Assembly: GCA_964251965.1 (NCBI GenBank)
Contig: CAXULQ010000001.1
Coordinates: 620,001-684,000 of the forward strand
DNA from: Mucilaginibacter_A sp964251965
Lineage (GTDB): Bacteria > Bacteroidota > Bacteroidia > Sphingobacteriales > Sphingobacteriaceae
Length of the DNA stretch: 64,000 nt
Direction: 5' to 3'
A model generated the notes under the pieces. That model did no database searches and had not been told where the DNA came from. It saw only the letters and a program-made list of their open reading frames with translations. Made by a program: the position numbers and the translations under genes. Positions 34,669 to 45,100 of this stretch are shown here, in pieces. Numbering within the stretch: the first letter of the stretch is position 1; each line of letters starts with the position of its first letter.

Positions 34669-34702
34669 CAAAAAAACCCCACCAAATTGATGAGGTTTTT
34701 TT
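34669..34702 (-). terminator. terminator after the Gly/Asn/Arg-rich protein
   Basis: AAAAAACCCCA and TGAGGTTTTTT form a stem with one mismatch just past the stop at 34721, with a T-run on the minus strand. Confidence 0.7.
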
Positions 34703-34720
34703 GTTTAAAGCAGTACAATT

Positions 34721-35179
34721 TTACCAACCGTGGTAGCCATAATCCCTACGGTCGCGGAAATCGCGGTCGTGGCGGTCGCGGTCTCTCCTGTCCCATCCAC
34801 GATTGTAACTTAAATCACGGTCGCGGCCCCGGTTGTCCCGGCCGCGAAAATCACGGTCGGCATAATTCCGATCCTGGTTGCCACGGTTTGGCGTGTTTTG
34901 GCCTTGATAATTTTGGTTTCCCTGGCTTTGATAACCTTGATTGTTATTGCCCCTGCCACCGTTGCTTTGGCTTTGATAATTCTGGTTGCCCTGGTTTTGG
35001 TTGTTAGCAGGTTGATTGTTTTGGCCACCATAATTGGATTGCTGGTTTGTGGAACCATTGCTTCCTTTACCGGCAGAATTTCCGTTTTGATTTTGACGGT
35101 TGCCGCGGTCTTGTGCAAAAGCAGCATTAAAACTTAAAGCAGATAATACAATTAACATAGACAATTTTAGCGTTTTCAT
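34721..35179 (-). CDS. secreted low-complexity Asn/Gln/Gly- and Arg/Asp-rich protein
   Basis: The 152-residue protein has a signal peptide (KLSMLIVLSALSFNAAFAQ). Residues about 24-105 are dominated by N, Q, G and S (for example NQNGNSAGKGSNGSTNQQSN and QGYQSQGNQNYQGQNTPNRG), and residues about 106-152 by R, D and Y (DRDFRGRDNRGRDRDLSYNR). No folded domain is expected. Such chains can be matrix, adhesion or condensate formers, but that is inference. The high GC of the Arg codons makes the 3' part look unlike its neighbours. Confidence 0.6.
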   Translation of the reverse strand: MKTLKLSMLIVLSALSFNAAFAQDRGNRQNQNGNSAGKGSNGSTNQQSNYGGQNNQPANNQNQGNQNYQSQSNGGRGNNNQGYQSQGNQNYQGQNTPNRGNQDRNYADRDFRGRDNRGRDRDLSYNRGWDRRDRDRHDRDFRDRRDYGYHGW

Positions 35180-35513
35180 ATTCTTAGTTTCTTAAAGGTT
35201 TATGATGAATAGAGTACTTGCGGCTGCAGTAGTTTAACCGAAAAATATATACTTTTTTACGTTAAACCTTTTGCAAAATTGGATTACAAGTTGCTGAAAT
35301 TAGCAAACACCAACAGAAACAAAAGTTACTAAAGATGTAAATTGTTAAAGATTTTGTGCTGATAGAATTATAAATTTTAAAAAACAGATTTGATTAAAAA
35401 TATGGAAAATGATAGCTTGTAAGTAAAGTGGCAACTTGTAATTAAAAGTTTGACCCCGTTAGGTCAACCTTAATCAGAAAAAACATCAAAACAATCTCAA
35501 CATAAACCAATAT
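35180..35513. other. 334-bp intergenic region
   Basis: AT-rich sequence between two minus-strand genes. Its only structure is a possible treS terminator, TTGACC/GGTCAA (35450-35455, 35462-35467). No gene or motif copy was found before the TAAAAACAG-type word at 35530 inside treS. Confidence 0.55.
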
Positions 35514-38500
35514 CTACCCTTTCTTCATACTGTTTTTAAGCATATATTTTATACCTTTTAGTGGGATAATTGCCCAGTCCGGGCGGTTGTTCAATTCATA
35601 AATCAGTTCGTTTAATGCTTTTTCGAGCAGGAAAACCTGCATTAAAATATCCAATCCTTCTTTTTCCTTCGGTACAAAACGGGCATCTTTTACGGTGTCT
35701 AAATAAGCTTTCATAAAAAATCCACTGGTATAATGATACCATTGCTCGGCAAAAGGCAACAGTTTTTCAATATCTTCTTCTCGCACATGATTTTCGGCAT
35801 ACAAACTTCGGTAAGCCACGTAGCTGAAAGAACGGATCATGCTGGCCAAATCCCGCATGGCCGACTGTTTGATGCGGCGTATGCTGAAACGCCGTTCTGT
35901 GTTTCCTTCAAAATCAACAATGTAAAAATCTTTCCCGGTAAATAAAACCTGCTCGAGGTTGTAATCGCCATGCACCCTAATTTTATCTACTTCGATGGTT
36001 TTGCTGTAAATCGTTTTAAAAATTTGCAACAACAGAGGTTTCATTTCCAATACTTCTTTTGCCTCTGCTTTTACCGCATCGGGCAAACCGGCCATTCTGC
36101 TGCTTAACAATTGGAACGAGGTTCGCACCAATGCCTGCAAGCCAGAATAAAGTGAACGCTGATAATGCAGTGTATATTCTTCGGGGGCAAAGTCCGGAAA
36201 ATCAACACCGGAAGCTAAAGCCAAATGGAGTTCGCCCGTGCGTTTTCCAAGTGTTTGTACCCGGCTGGCAAGCATCTTGTCCAGCAATTCGGCCATGTAA
36301 GCAGGCATATCTTCGTAAACCAAAGTATCGGTCAGCGTTCCTATTGATTCTGTTAAAACCGGCGGAATATCAGGCAAAGCGATAACATGCTCATTAAAAT
36401 CAACCACGCGGTCCAGCATGTATGTCCAGCCATCGCTGTTGTTTTGCACCACTTCCTGCATCATTCCTAAAACCAGGTTTCCGTTCTGGAACTTCCATTC
36501 GATAGACCCTTCCAATGCCGGCGTGTTTCTGAATTGTGTATGAGATGTAAGGAAGCGGATAATTTCCAGGTCAGAATTGATCACAAAATCAACTTTCCTG
36601 AAAATTTTAATACAAAACAAGTTGCCATAAATAATCATGGTATTGGCCTGCGTAGCAGAGAGTATGCGCGGCTTGGTTTTTTCTTGTCCGGCCAAATATT
36701 CTTTCATGAGTTTGCCTCCCGTAAAAGCCAATTCGCTATCATTCGATTTAATGACGTGATGACGGGAAGCAAGTTCGAGGATTGCCGTTTGTAAATAAGC
36801 TCCGTAAATGGCATCATACAATACACCTTCTTCTCCATTTATAACCAGGCGCGCCAAAATTGCCTGCGGACAATTTTCCTGTATTTTGACAGAAAACTTA
36901 GGGCTGCCGTAAGCAACAGGCAACTGAAACTTTTCTGCTAAACCATTTTGGTAAGAAACTTCGATCAGCAGATAAAAAGCACTGCGTTCGGTAAGCTGCA
37001 CTTCTGCAATGTCGATGATCTTAACATTTTCTAAACCTTTTTCTTTGCTGTCAAACCACGGCATCCGCAATAAGTAGCCGGGCAAAATGCTGTTTTCTAT
37101 TTGTTGCAATGCTTCTTTTTGCACAATATTTTTCCAATGCGAAATTTCCATCAAAGGCAATGCAAAGGCACCCGCGGTAACAACTACTTCTTTTACCAGC
37201 TCAAAACATTGGCAGGCATGTGCGCCCAAAGTAAAAAAGTAAGGCTGATCTTTTTTTACCGCCGGAAAACGGTTTTTGCTCATTATTTCTACCGGCACAA
37301 ATCCCTGATAAGCATTCAAATCGAGTTCTGCTGCTTGCGGGTAACGCGATAAATTAGCAACAATCAACATTACCTGTTCCTGGTAAGTGCGTGTATAAAC
37401 CAGCACTTTGGCATTCTCTGTAGCTATAAACTGCAGATCGCCCCGGCCAAAAGCTTTGTATCTTTTTCGGGTGGAGATCATGCGTTTCGTCCACCACAAT
37501 AAAGAAGAAGTGTTTTTAGACTGAAGTTCTACATTAACCGATTCATAATTATACTGCGGATCCAGGATCAGCGGCAAATAAAGCCGCTGCGGATTAGCTT
37601 GTGAAAAACCGGCATTCCTGTCCGAATTCCATTGCATAGGTGTTCTAACACCATCGCGGTCGCCCAAATAAAAGTTATCGCCCATGCCAATTTCATCACC
37701 ATAATACAAAACCGGCGTGCCGGGAAGTGTAAAAAGTAAACTGTTTAACAGTTCGATTTTGTTACGGTTGTTTTCCAGCAGCGGTGCCAAACGATGGCGG
37801 ATACCCAAATTAATCCGTGCTTTCGGGTTTTTTACATACGTGTTGTACATGTAATCGCGCTCCTCGTCGGTCACCATTTCCAAAGTGAGTTCATCATGAT
37901 TTCTGAGGAAAATAGCCCACTGGCAATTATCAGGAATGGCTGGAGTTTGGTCGAAAATATCCGTCAGCGGGTAACGGTCTTCCATTTGCACAGCCATAAA
38001 CATGCGCGGCATCACCGGGAAATGATAGTTCATCTGGCATTCATCACCATCTCCAAAATAAGCAGCAGCATCTTCGGGCCACATATTTGCTTCGGCTAAA
38101 AGCAGTGTTCCGGGGAAATGATCATCCACATACTTCCTTAATTTCTTTAAATAAGCGTGCGTTTCGGGCAGGTTTTCGCAGTTAGTTCCGTTGCGTTCAA
38201 ACAAGTAAGGCACGGCATCCAAACGAAAACCATCAACGCCTAACTTGCACCAATAATCAATAACCCTGAAAACCTCTTCCTGCACCAACGGGTTATCGTA
38301 ATTAAGGTCTGGCTGATGATGGAAAAACCGGTGCCAGTAATACTGCTTTGCGATGGGATCCCAAGTCCAGTTGGAAGCTTCGAAATCCTGGAAAATAATC
38401 CGCGCATCCTCAAACTTCGTAATATCGTCCGTCCAAACATAATAATTGCGGTAGTCCGATCCTTCCGGTGCTTTTCGTGCGCGCTGAAACCAGGGATGCT

Positions 38501-38846
38501 GGTCGGAAGTATGGTTGATCACCAGTTCGGTAATTACTTTTAAACCGCGTTCGTGTGCTTTTTTTAGCAGTAATTTAAATTGTTCGATGTTGCCGTAAGA
38601 CGGGTTAATAGTATAATAATCAGCAATATCATAGCCATCATCGCGCAAGGGCGAAGGATAAAACGGCAATAGCCAAATGGCCGTAATGCCAAGGTCTTGC
38701 AGGTAATCCAGTTTTTGCAGCAAGCCTTCAAAATCGCCGATGCCATCGCCTGTGCCATCGCAAAAAGCTTTAACATGCAGTTCGTAAATCACGGCATCTT
38801 TGTACCAGTGTAACTTCTCGTCTAATATTGTTTTTTCGTCGGGCAT
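35514..38846 (-). CDS. treS: trehalose synthase fused to maltokinase (TreS-Mak)
   Basis: TreS interconverts maltose and trehalose; maltokinase phosphorylates maltose to maltose 1-phosphate. The N-terminal GH13 part (about 12-550) carries the catalytic set D210 (GVDGFRLDAVPYLFER), E252 (LLAEANMWPED) and D318 (FLRNHDEL). The C-terminal part (about 640-1110) has the kinase motifs RVHGDYNLEQVLF and YIVDFEGN. The 1110-residue length fits the fused form known from several bacteria. In the alpha-glucan pathway the product is used by GlgE, which is not in this window. The gene is divergent from the NRPS locus. Confidence 0.93.
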   Translation of the reverse strand: MPDEKTILDEKLHWYKDAVIYELHVKAFCDGTGDGIGDFEGLLQKLDYLQDLGITAIWLLPFYPSPLRDDGYDIADYYTINPSYGNIEQFKLLLKKAHERGLKVITELVINHTSDQHPWFQRARKAPEGSDYRNYYVWTDDITKFEDARIIFQDFEASNWTWDPIAKQYYWHRFFHHQPDLNYDNPLVQEEVFRVIDYWCKLGVDGFRLDAVPYLFERNGTNCENLPETHAYLKKLRKYVDDHFPGTLLLAEANMWPEDAAAYFGDGDECQMNYHFPVMPRMFMAVQMEDRYPLTDIFDQTPAIPDNCQWAIFLRNHDELTLEMVTDEERDYMYNTYVKNPKARINLGIRHRLAPLLENNRNKIELLNSLLFTLPGTPVLYYGDEIGMGDNFYLGDRDGVRTPMQWNSDRNAGFSQANPQRLYLPLILDPQYNYESVNVELQSKNTSSLLWWTKRMISTRKRYKAFGRGDLQFIATENAKVLVYTRTYQEQVMLIVANLSRYPQAAELDLNAYQGFVPVEIMSKNRFPAVKKDQPYFFTLGAHACQCFELVKEVVVTAGAFALPLMEISHWKNIVQKEALQQIENSILPGYLLRMPWFDSKEKGLENVKIIDIAEVQLTERSAFYLLIEVSYQNGLAEKFQLPVAYGSPKFSVKIQENCPQAILARLVINGEEGVLYDAIYGAYLQTAILELASRHHVIKSNDSELAFTGGKLMKEYLAGQEKTKPRILSATQANTMIIYGNLFCIKIFRKVDFVINSDLEIIRFLTSHTQFRNTPALEGSIEWKFQNGNLVLGMMQEVVQNNSDGWTYMLDRVVDFNEHVIALPDIPPVLTESIGTLTDTLVYEDMPAYMAELLDKMLASRVQTLGKRTGELHLALASGVDFPDFAPEEYTLHYQRSLYSGLQALVRTSFQLLSSRMAGLPDAVKAEAKEVLEMKPLLLQIFKTIYSKTIEVDKIRVHGDYNLEQVLFTGKDFYIVDFEGNTERRFSIRRIKQSAMRDLASMIRSFSYVAYRSLYAENHVREEDIEKLLPFAEQWYHYTSGFFMKAYLDTVKDARFVPKEKEGLDILMQVFLLEKALNELIYELNNRPDWAIIPLKGIKYMLKNSMKKG

Positions 38847-39129
38847 TTTTCTAATCTCAATTTAACTGCTTAAATACCGTTTTAAAAGCTTGTTTCTGGT
38901 GATTGCTTTTTACTATTTCCTGAACCGCAGGCGCAGATTTTGATTCAAAGTAAGGCTTTTTATTTTTTATGCGATAAAAACAGCATTTATTTTAAGGATA
39001 TTTTTTTGAACGCTTTTTATCCCTGCCAGTGTAGAATATTATCGACAAAAATAATAACCAAAAAAACAAGCAGCGCGTATAAGAAGGCTTCAAATAGCTT
39101 TGTTGAGAAGCAAAAATCACGTAACCAGA
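38847..39129. promoter_or_regulatory. divergent intergenic region between treS and the megasynthase
   Basis: A 283-base AT-rich region that must hold the promoters of treS (leftward) and the NRPS-PKS locus (rightward). It contains one GCGATAAAAACAGCAT motif copy (38974). No clear promoter of the Bacteroidota -33 TTTG/-7 TAnnTTTG type could be assigned with confidence. Confidence 0.4.
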
Positions 39130-42100
39130 ATGATAGCTAATTACGCAGCAACATATCCGGGTGATAAAAACTTTCGTTTTATACACCAGTTTTTTCAGCA
39201 TCAGGTACTACAAACGCCTGGTGCTGCGGCTGTTTCTATGGTTAAACAACAGCTCACTTATCAGGAATTAGAGCAGGCATCCAACCAGTTGGCGCAGGTT
39301 ATTATTGAGGTTGCTTTTTCTTCGGAGGTGGTCGCCATCAGTACCACCCGTTCCATAGGAATGATTGTTGGTGTCCTGGCAATTTTAAAAGCAGGGAAAG
39401 CGTATTTACCGCTTGATCCAAGTTATCCTGCTGACCGGTTGAAACAATTAATTGCAGGTTCCGGGACAAAATTTTGCTTATCTCCAAAAGATGAAAAACC
39501 ATTTTTTGAACAGCTCGGGCTTTCAGTTATCCAACCAAAAGAAGAAATAGTTGAAGCCGTTTCAAACACAAACCAAGGCGATTTAGCCTACATGCTTTAC
39601 ACTTCTGGTTCTACCGGCACGCCAAAAGGCGTTTGCATGGGCCACGCCGCAATGGTAAATTTAATTACCTGGCAAAAACAGCATTCGGTTGCAGATGAAA
39701 ATTCTAAAACCTTACAATTTGCGCCTTTAAGTTTTGACGTTTCTTTCCAGGAGATTTTTGCCACGCTTTGCACTGGCGGCCATTTGGTTTTGCTGAACGA
39801 TAACGAGCGCCTCGACCCAAACCTGCTGCTGCAATTTATTGAAAGCCAGCAAATAAACCGTTTGTTTTTGCCATTTGTGGCTTTGCAATATTTAACGGAA
39901 GCGGCTGTTTCCAACCATATTTTTCCTTCTTGTTTAAAGGAAGTGATGACGGCCGGCGAACAATTAAAGATTACGCCGCACATCCGCAAATTCTTTTCGG
40001 CTTTGCCAAATTGTGTTCTGTTTAACCAATACGGACCGACAGAATGCCACGTAGTAACAGAATTGAAACTGGATGGAGATCCGCAAAAATGGCCTGATTT
40101 GCCTTCTATCGGAAAAGCAATCGATGGCGTTTCAGTTTTAATTTTAGATGAAGGTTTAAACCCGGTTACAGCAGGCGAAACAGGCGAACTTTGCCTTGCC
40201 GGAGCTTGCCTGGCGCAAGGTTATCTCAACCAGCCGCAGCTTACCGCAGAAAAATTCCCTGCCATTTTTAACCCAGTAAAAGAAGCATTGCGCATTTACC
40301 GTACCGGTGATTTGGCCAAAATACTTCCCGACGGCAATGTTGATTTTCTGGGGAGAAAAGACCAGCAAATTAAAATCCGCGGCTACCGTATTGAGCCGGG
40401 AGAAATAGAAACCTTGCTCAACCAGTCCGTTTTTGTTAAACAATCTGTGGTGGTGGCGCGGGAAGATGTGCCCGGACTAAAGCGTTTGGTTGCTTATCTG
40501 GTTTCTTCCGATGGCGGGCAAAATACAGCTGTTTTAAGGGAAACCATCGCTCAAAAACTGCCGGATTACATGATGCCTGCTGCTTTTATTTGGCTAAAAC
40601 AATTGCCCTTTACCAGCAGCGGCAAAGTAGATAAAAAGCAATTGTCCGCACCAGATTTTAAACGGCCTGAACTTTCGTCACTTTACAAAAAACCGGAAAC
40701 TGAAATAGAAAAAAGGATTGCAAAAATCTGGTCGGAATTGTTGCAGATCGAAGAAATTGGCACCAACGACAGTTTTTTTGAATTGGGCGGAAACTCGCTG
40801 CTGGCTTTAAAATCAATCGCTGCGTTAAAAGAGAAATGGCAATACATTTTACCGGTTACCAAGTTGTATCAATATCCAACCATCAGCGGCATAGCCAAAT
40901 TTTTGGTTGACGGGGAAGAGACTTTGCTTCGGCCACAAAAAAACACCGGTAAAAGAAGCATCAATAAATCGGTTGCTATTGTTGGCATGGCTTGCCGTTT
41001 TCCGGGTGCCAATAACATCAACGAGTTTTGGGACTTGCTGAAAAATGGCAAAGAAACCACCAGTTTTTTTACGGATGAAGAGTTGGATTCTTCCATTCCT
41101 TCAACTTTAAAAAATAATCCGCTTTATGTAAAAGCGCGTGGCGTGATTGAAAAGGCGGATGAATTTGATGCTTCGTTTTTCAACATCAACCCAAAAGCTG
41201 CCGAATTAATGGATCCGCAGCAACGTATTTTTTTAGAACTGGCGCGCGAAGTTTTGGAAACAACCGGCCATCTACCTGATAAATATTCGGGTACAACGGG
41301 CGTTTTTGCCGGAAGCGGGAACAATAGTTATTACATCAACAACGTAATCTCAAATACAGAAAAAATAGAAAATGTAGGCAGTTTCCAAGTGATGTCTTTG
41401 AACGAAAAGGATTACATTGCCAGCCGGACTGCTTTCGAATTGGATTTAAAAGGACCAGCTATAAGCGTTTATGCGGCTTGTTCGACCGGGCTTTTGGCTA
41501 TCACCCAAGCGGCAGAAAGCATTCGTAACGGACAATGTTCGGTTGCTTTGGCTGGTGCGGCGGCCATAACTTCGCCCATAAAAAGCGGGAGTTTGTACCA
41601 GGATGGTGCGATGTTTAGCAAAGACGGACATTCGCGGCCTTTTGATGCCGATGCAAAAGGGACGGTTTTTAGCGATGGCGCGGGCGTAGTACTTTTAAAA
41701 AGTTTGGAAGATGCACGGCGCGACGGCGATACTATTTTTGCCGTGCTAAAAGGAGCAGGCGTAAATAACGATGGCTCCGGGAAAAGCAGTTTTACCGCGC
41801 CAAGTGCAGCAGGACAGGCGGATGCAATTGCACAGGCACTGGAAGATGCGCAGGTTGAAGCGAGTTCCATTTCCTACATCGAAACGCATGGAACGGCCAC
41901 GCCAATTGGCGATCCGATTGAAATTGAAGGTTTAAAACTGGCTTTTGGCAAGCAAGATTTTAACCAGTTTTGTGCCATTGGTTCTGTAAAAAGTAATTTC
42001 GGGCATACAACTGCTGCTGCCGGTGTTGCCGGTTTTATAAAAACTGCGCTGGCCTTGCATCATCAGCAAATCCCGGCTTCGATTAATTTTGACCGGCCTA

Positions 42101-45100
42101 ACCCAAATATTGATTTTAAAAACAGTTCGTTTTTTGTAAACACAACTTTAACAGATTGGAATGTTGAAGCAAAACGTTACGCTGGCGTAAGTTCTTTTGG
42201 TGTTGGCGGAACGAACGTGCATGTAATTTTAGAGGAATACCTTCAACCTGAAATTGTTGAAACCGAGACCAAACCGGCTAGTTTAATTAGCTGGTCGGCA
42301 AAAACGGAAAGCAGTTTGCAAAACTACATGCAGCGTTTAATGGATCATCTTGCTCAAAATCCTGAAACTGTTCCGGCAAATATGGCGCACACTTTGCATC
42401 AAACCCGGGAAGATTTTAATTTCCGAAATTTCCTGGTCGTTTCCGATCGGCAGGATTTGCAGGAAAAACTGGAAGCTTCGGCAAAAAAACCGGTTCAAAA
42501 AAACCTTAAAAATAATACGCTAAAAGTAGCATTGCTGTTTCCGGGACAAGGTTCGCAATGTGTTAACATGAACCTGGAATTGTATCAGCAGGAAACTATT
42601 TTTAGGGAAGCTGTTGATGAATGCGCGTTGTGGATGTTGCCGGATTTAGGGGAAGATATCCGCAAAATTATCTATCCAGATGTGGTTACTCCTGCTTCCG
42701 CAGAAAAACTGAACCAAACTTTGTACGCCCAGCCTGCTGTTTTTACCATGCAATATGCCATGACAAAATTGTGGGCGAGTTGGGGTTTACAGCCCGAAGC
42801 CGTTGTTGGCCACAGTTTGGGCGAATTTATGGCAGCACATTTAGCCGGAGTTTTCAATCTGCAAGATGCCATAAAATTGGTAACTGCAAGATGTAAACTA
42901 ATGCACGCATTGCCGGGCGGAAGCATGTTGGCCATTAAAATTACGCGTGAAAAACTGGATTCGATTTTACCGGAAAACTTATCTATAGCGGCAATTAACG
43001 CCAAAGATATAATAGTGGTTTCTGGTGAAACTGAAGCCATTGCTTCTTTTATCGATGTTTTATCTGCAAAGGAAATTCCCAGCCGTTTGCTGGAGGGCAG
43101 CCACGCTTTTCATTCTGCGATGATGGATTCTATTTTGGAACCATTTGAAGCAATTGTAAAAACCATCAAGCTAAACTCTCCGAAAATGCCTTTGGTTTCT
43201 ACCGTTACGGGCACTTGGCTTACTGCCGAAGAAGCGACAAATCCAGGATATTGGTCGGCACAAATCCGCAGAACGGTTTTATTTGCTGATGCGGTAGATG
43301 TTTTGCTGAATGATCATAATTTCCTGATCAGTGTTGGTCCCGGCAATAGTTTAGCACCTTTGGTTCGCCAAAAATGCATCAACAAAAATGCAACTTTTGC
43401 CAATGCTTTATCTGTTTCGGGAGAAAAAGAAACCGTTTACGAAAGCATGCTCAAAGTGCTTGGTCAACTTTGGGCAGCAGGTTTTAAACCGGATTGGAAG
43501 GCTTTTTATGCCGGACAAACCAGAAAGAAAATCCAACTGCCGCCTTACGCTTACGATTATAAAAAATGCTGGGTAAACCCTGTTGCTGCGCTTTGGCCGG
43601 AAAATATTCCGGAAGCGCAAAAAATAGAAATTACTTCGGCACAAAATACTCAACCAGAACAAAATAAAATAAAGATGACAAACCGGTTAACAGAGCAGAT
43701 TAAAACGATTTTATACGACGCTTCTGGGATTGAAATGCAAGAAATGCAACCCGGCAGCACATTTATAGAAATGGGTTTTGATTCGCTTTTGCTTACACAA
43801 ATTTCTATTTCGTTAACTAAAAAGTTTAATGTTCCGGTTTCATTTCGGAATTTAAACGAAGATTTTGATACGATAGAAATACTGGCTGCTTACTTGGAAA
43901 CGAAGATGCCATCGGGTGTTAGCAATCAGCAATCAGCCATCAGCTATCAACCACTGGCTATCAACCATGAACCACGGACTATCAACCATGAACCATCAGC
44001 CATCAACCACGAACCATCAACTGTACTCAATTTACTGGCGCAGCAAATCCAGTTGATTTCGCAGCAAATCAATTTATTGCAGGATGATAAAAAAACACCG
44101 GTAAAAGAAGCATCCGTTTTTACAGACCGGAAACCGGTTGCGCTGCAATTATCTCCGGAGGAAGAAATAGAAATTAAAAAACCGTTTGGTGCGACGGCAC
44201 GCATCCAAAGGGAAAATGGTGAACTGAGTTCTCATCAGCAGGAATTCATCAAAAACCTAACCGTTCAATACAACCAAAAAACAGCCAAAAGCAAAGCCGA
44301 AACGCAGCGAAACCGTACTTTTATGGCCGATCCGCGTGTAGTTTCAGGGTTTAGTCCGGCCACCAAAGAAATCGTTTATCCGATTATTGTGAAACGCTCG
44401 TTGGGAAGCCATTTGTGGGATATCGACGGCAACGAATACATTGATGCTTTAAATGGATTTGGCAGCAACTTTTTGGGTTACCAGCCCGATATTGTTAAAA
44501 AAGCTTTACAAAACCAGATAGAAGACGGTTATGAAGTTGGCCCGCAGCACCAATTGGCCGGCGAAGTGTGCGAACTGATCTGCGGTTTTACCGGTGCCGA
44601 CCGTGCCGCTTTATGCAATACCGGTTCTGAAGCGGTTTTGGGTGTGATGCGGATTGCAAGAACGGTAACTGGCCATTCGCTGATCGTGGCTTTTTCAGGT
44701 TCTTATCATGGCATTATTGATGAAGTGATTGTCCGCGGAACTAAAAGTTTAAGGTCTGTTCCGGCAGCACCGGGAATTATGCCGGAAGCAGTTCAAAATA
44801 TGCTGATTTTGGATTATGGAACGGACGAATCCTTAAAAATCATCCGCGAACGGGCACACGAACTGGCAGCAGTTTTGGTAGAACCTGTTCAAAGCCGTAG
44901 GCCAGAATTTCAACCCGTAGAATTTTTAAAAGAGCTTCGGCAAATTACAGAAGAAGCAGGAACGACATTAATTTTTGACGAAGTGATTACCGGTTTCAGG
45001 ATGCATCCCGGCGGCGCGCAAGCTTTGTTTGGTGTAAAAGCGGACTTGGGCACTTATGGAAAAGTTATTGGCGGCGGATTATCCGTAGGCGTAATTGCCG

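Noticed and set aside
34648..35007. Gly/Arg/Cys-rich plus-strand open frame
   Set aside because: It is antisense to the low-complexity secreted protein and crosses its terminator.
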